Source: Flavobacterium flabelliforme
GTDB taxonomy: Bacteria; Bacteroidota; Bacteroidia; Flavobacteriales; Flavobacteriaceae
DNA: 64,000 nt
Direction: 5' to 3'
NCBI RefSeq assembly: GCF_017948675.1
Contig: NZ_JAGFBU010000003.1
Span: 383,850-447,849 of the forward strand
The position numbers and the translations under genes were made by a program. Below, piece by piece: positions 63,423-64,000 of this stretch (position 1 is its first letter; every line of letters starts with the position of its first letter). The notes below the pieces were generated by a model that saw only the letters and a list, made by a program, of their open reading frames with translations, had not been told where the DNA came from and made no database searches.

Positions 63423-63709
63423 ACCTATATATAGGTAAGAAAAAAAACGCTTACCTATATATAGGTATAAAAACAGCGGTTTTATAAATGGCTGTATTGA
63501 ATTGCTTATATATAATATAACAATAGCAATCCTAGCGCGATATTGTATTGACATTTGATTGTGCTAAAAAACAAATTCCTACCTATATATAGGTATCAAA
63601 ACAGTGTTAATGTAAATTCTAGTATCGTTGTAGCTATATATAAGGTAAGAATAGCAATAATTAAAGAAAATATAAGCGTTTAAAATGACTACGCTATATA
63701 TAATAGGTA
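63423..63709. repeat. Array of TATATA palindromes (ACCTATATATAGGT)
   Basis: Three exact copies of the 14-bp palindrome ACCTATATATAGGT lie at 63423-63436, 63452-63465 and 63581-63594. Three degenerate ones are near 63504-63516, 63631-63646 and 63691-63709. The spacing is irregular. There is no gene in 63177-64000 apart from a doubtful mini-ORF, so the array is a regulatory or structural element of unknown use. Confidence 0.6.
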
Positions 63710-63735
63710 GCTTTAAGGAGGATTACGAGGAGTAA

Positions 63736-63780
63736 ATGTTATATGCAAACCCAATAAAAGGGCATAAAACCCTTTTTTAG
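63736..63780 (+). CDS. Doubtful 14-codon mini-ORF ending in a terminator
   Basis: MLYANPIKGHKTLF, preceded by AAGGAGG about 20 bases upstream. Its last codons overlap the hairpin AAAAGGG (63756-63762) with CCCTTTT (63770-63776). It could be a leader peptide but may equally be chance. Very low certainty. Confidence 0.15.
   Translation: MLYANPIKGHKTLF
63756..63778 (+). terminator. Terminator upstream of the edge promoter
   Basis: AAAAGGG (63756-63762) pairs with CCCTTTT (63770-63776) around CATAAAA, with a T run. Confidence 0.6.
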
Positions 63781-63898
63781 ATTGCATTTAGAAGAGTGGA
63801 GTAGATGTTTAGAAAAAAAATATCACATTCAAAGTTCATGTTTTCAGCTCTTTAAATATAACGTCAATAAAAGGTTAAAAAAAAGTGATTAAAAAAGC

Positions 63899-63928
63899 TT
63901 GCATAACGGTATAAACGTTGTAGTTTTG
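63899..63928 (+). promoter_or_regulatory. Very strong promoter, probably of an rRNA operon beyond the window
   Basis: TTG (63899-63901), exactly 19 bases, then TAGTTTTG (63921-63928) match the full TTG-N19-TAnnTTTG consensus. A-rich tracts lie upstream (63870-63897), like an UP element. The bases that follow, CACCCGCAAT, resemble flavobacterial rRNA leader wording. No 16S sequence is visible before the window ends, so the rRNA link is inferred. Confidence 0.6.
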
Positions 63929-64000
63929 CACCCGCAATGGCGCATAAGTTCTTACTTAAATAATGAAAATCGGATCAAAAATAAAGCGAAAGTTTTAGAA

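Noticed and set aside
63423..63709. CRISPR array
   Set aside because: The repeats are short perfect palindromes with irregular spacing (29, 129 bases), and no cas gene is present.

Overview
The window is AT-rich Bacteroidota DNA, most likely Flavobacterium or a close relative. Evidence for this: gliding-motility genes gldF and gldG, many promoters with the Bacteroidota TAnnTTTG element, genes without conventional Shine-Dalgarno sites, DUF4294 and S9 dipeptidyl-peptidase genes typical of the group, and several intergenic palindromic repeat families of a kind seen in flavobacterial genomes. Species cannot be fixed from the sequence alone.

Layout. 0-8.2 kb: the 3' part of a quinone oxidoreductase gene, a secreted HMA-like protein, uvrA, a ketopantoate reductase, a broken GIY-YIG gene and a GMC oxidoreductase. 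8.3-19.9 kb: an RNA-repair and defence island. It holds a WYL regulator, an HD phosphohydrolase, a stand-alone T4-Pnkp-like 3'-phosphatase, two RlaP-family nucleotidyltransferases, a two-reverse-transcriptase DRT type 3 system with a candidate template ncRNA, a Fic protein, a run of circularly permuted tRNA-like RNA modules and a slipin. 20.2-28.0 kb: an apparent seven-gene operon, pnuC-nadR-MoxR ATPase-unknown-vWA/zincin-unknown-adenylate-forming enzyme. 28.3-47.1 kb: mostly housekeeping genes (mnmE, two universal stress proteins, a membrane MutS homologue, dnaN, gldG/gldF, a SAM hydrolase, phoH, an nsrR-like gene with hmp, a Cof phosphatase, an S9 peptidase, purC). 47.3-61.2 kb: two RND efflux operons and a two-component system. 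61.3-64 kb: an M42 peptidase, a DUF4294 protein, a palindrome-rich non-coding stretch, and at the right edge a very strong promoter that resembles a flavobacterial rRNA-operon promoter.

The most interesting part is the 8.3-19.9 kb island. Near-identical imperfect palindromes (TACGCAA-N5-TTGCGTA type) stand before the phosphatase gene and before the permuted tRNA-like RNA, which suggests that one regulator, probably the adjacent WYL protein, controls both. The RNA at 18030-18116 folds by inspection into a tRNA elbow read in permuted order (variable region, T-arm, acceptor stem closed by a GCAA tetraloop, UA, D-arm) on a basal helix with a 7-nt bulge, the plan of YrlA-like bacterial Y RNAs. The DRT3 pair sits between the two RlaP genes, its first start codon 2 nt after the first RlaP stop. 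Behind the second RT lies a short structured RNA with an unpaired ACACAC and a terminator hairpin.

A second strong observation is regulatory. The two RND operons each carry four TTAA half-sites with identical 10-12-11 bp spacing just upstream of a CATCTTTG -7 element, so the OmpR-type response regulator at 60537-61217 probably drives both pumps.
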